This document shows, piece after piece, positions 14,646 through 14,842 of a stretch of 14,842 nucleotides of DNA (position 1 is its first letter; each line of letters starts with the position of its first letter). Source of the DNA: Bacteroidota bacterium (GTDB lineage Bacteria; Bacteroidota; Bacteroidia; Chitinophagales; Chitinophagaceae); assembly GCA_947462495.1 (NCBI GenBank), contig CANHOY010000021.1, forward strand, positions 1 to 14,842, read 5' to 3'. The translations under genes were made by a program, and so were the position numbers. Under the pieces are notes generated by a model that was given only the letters and a program-made list of their open reading frames with translations, ran no database searches and was not told where the DNA came from.

Positions 14646-14842
14646 TTGTCAACACTCAGTTTTTCAATCATACAAACTAATCTGTTTTGGGAAGATAAGG
14701 GAGCTAACCTTACCCATTTGGAACAGAAAATTATGGGTATTGAGTCCTACACTGAAATTATTGTTTTACCTGAAATGTTTAGTACTGGCTTTAGCATGCA
14801 ACCCGAAATTCATGCTGAAACCATGGATGGGCCTACCATTGA
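14646..14842 (+). CDS. Omega-amidase / carbon-nitrogen hydrolase (YafV-like), 5' part
   Basis: The first 65 codons of a nitrilase-superfamily gene are present; the window ends inside it. The protein starts with STLSFSIIQTNLFWEDK and continues with an IIVLPEMFSTGFSM segment (about 41-54) containing the expected catalytic Glu45 of the Glu-Lys-Cys triad, followed by AETMDGPT. This pattern matches omega-amidases of the YafV type, which hydrolyse alpha-ketoglutaramate and alpha-ketosuccinamate in methionine salvage and glutamine transamination. The start is assigned to TTG at 14646, because an in-frame TAA occurs at 14631 and the first in-frame ATG would remove conserved N-terminal residues. The lysine and cysteine of the triad lie beyond the window. 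Confidence 0.85.
   Translation, partial: MSTLSFSIIQTNLFWEDKGANLTHLEQKIMGIESYTEIIVLPEMFSTGFSMQPEIHAETMDGPTI

Overview
This AT-rich window (roughly one third G+C by eye) looks like a chromosomal segment of a Bacteroidota bacterium, most plausibly a member of the Chitinophagaceae or a close relative. Three things point that way. Genes have almost no recognisable Shine-Dalgarno sequences. Several start sites are preceded by the Bacteroidota -7 promoter element TAnnTTTG or a one-base variant. The gene families (lipid-anchored OmpA with a coiled coil, two-domain Nfu protein, LPS sugar genes, GH32 with a sugar porter) also fit. Family or genus placement is inference. Coding density is high, no intergenic gap exceeds about 170 bases, and I see no tRNA, rRNA, CRISPR array, insertion sequence or phage gene.

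Layout. (1) Bases 1-2774, plus strand: a MurG-like glycosyltransferase, mnmH (tRNA 2-selenouridine synthase) and a small PlsC-type acyltransferase. (2) 2868-3758, plus: an OmpA-family lipoprotein ending at a strong intrinsic terminator. (3) 3917-6957, plus: a PcrA/UvrD-type helicase and an Nfu-type Fe-S carrier. (4) 6958-7115: a convergent intergenic region holding a diverged tandem duplication of a hairpin-containing unit. (5) 7116-12729, minus: a tightly packed five-gene run, transcribed in the order fatty acid hydroxylase/sterol desaturase-type membrane protein, kdsB, sugar porter, secreted GH32 fructan hydrolase, kdnB. (6) 12839-13954, minus: dnaN with its own terminator. (7) 14121 onward, plus: recX and the 5' part of an omega-amidase/nitrilase gene cut by the window edge.

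The most informative part is region 5. KdnB (3-deoxy-alpha-D-manno-octulosonate 8-oxidase) and KdsB (CMP-Kdo synthetase) act on the same sugar. Their pairing suggests an LPS inner core built with 8-amino-3,8-dideoxy-Kdo (Kdo8N), the variant characterised in Shewanella. The partner aminotransferase KdnA is not in the window. Between the two Kdo genes sits a two-gene fructan/sucrose module (GH32 enzyme plus sugar porter), an arrangement that looks like an insertion into an LPS operon. Apart from this cluster, the genes are mainly conserved housekeeping functions: replication (dnaN), repair and recombination (pcrA-like, recX), Fe-S assembly (nfu) and tRNA modification (mnmH). I did not find a convincing wholly new system. 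The candidates most worth follow-up are the split Kdo8N cluster and the hairpin duplication.
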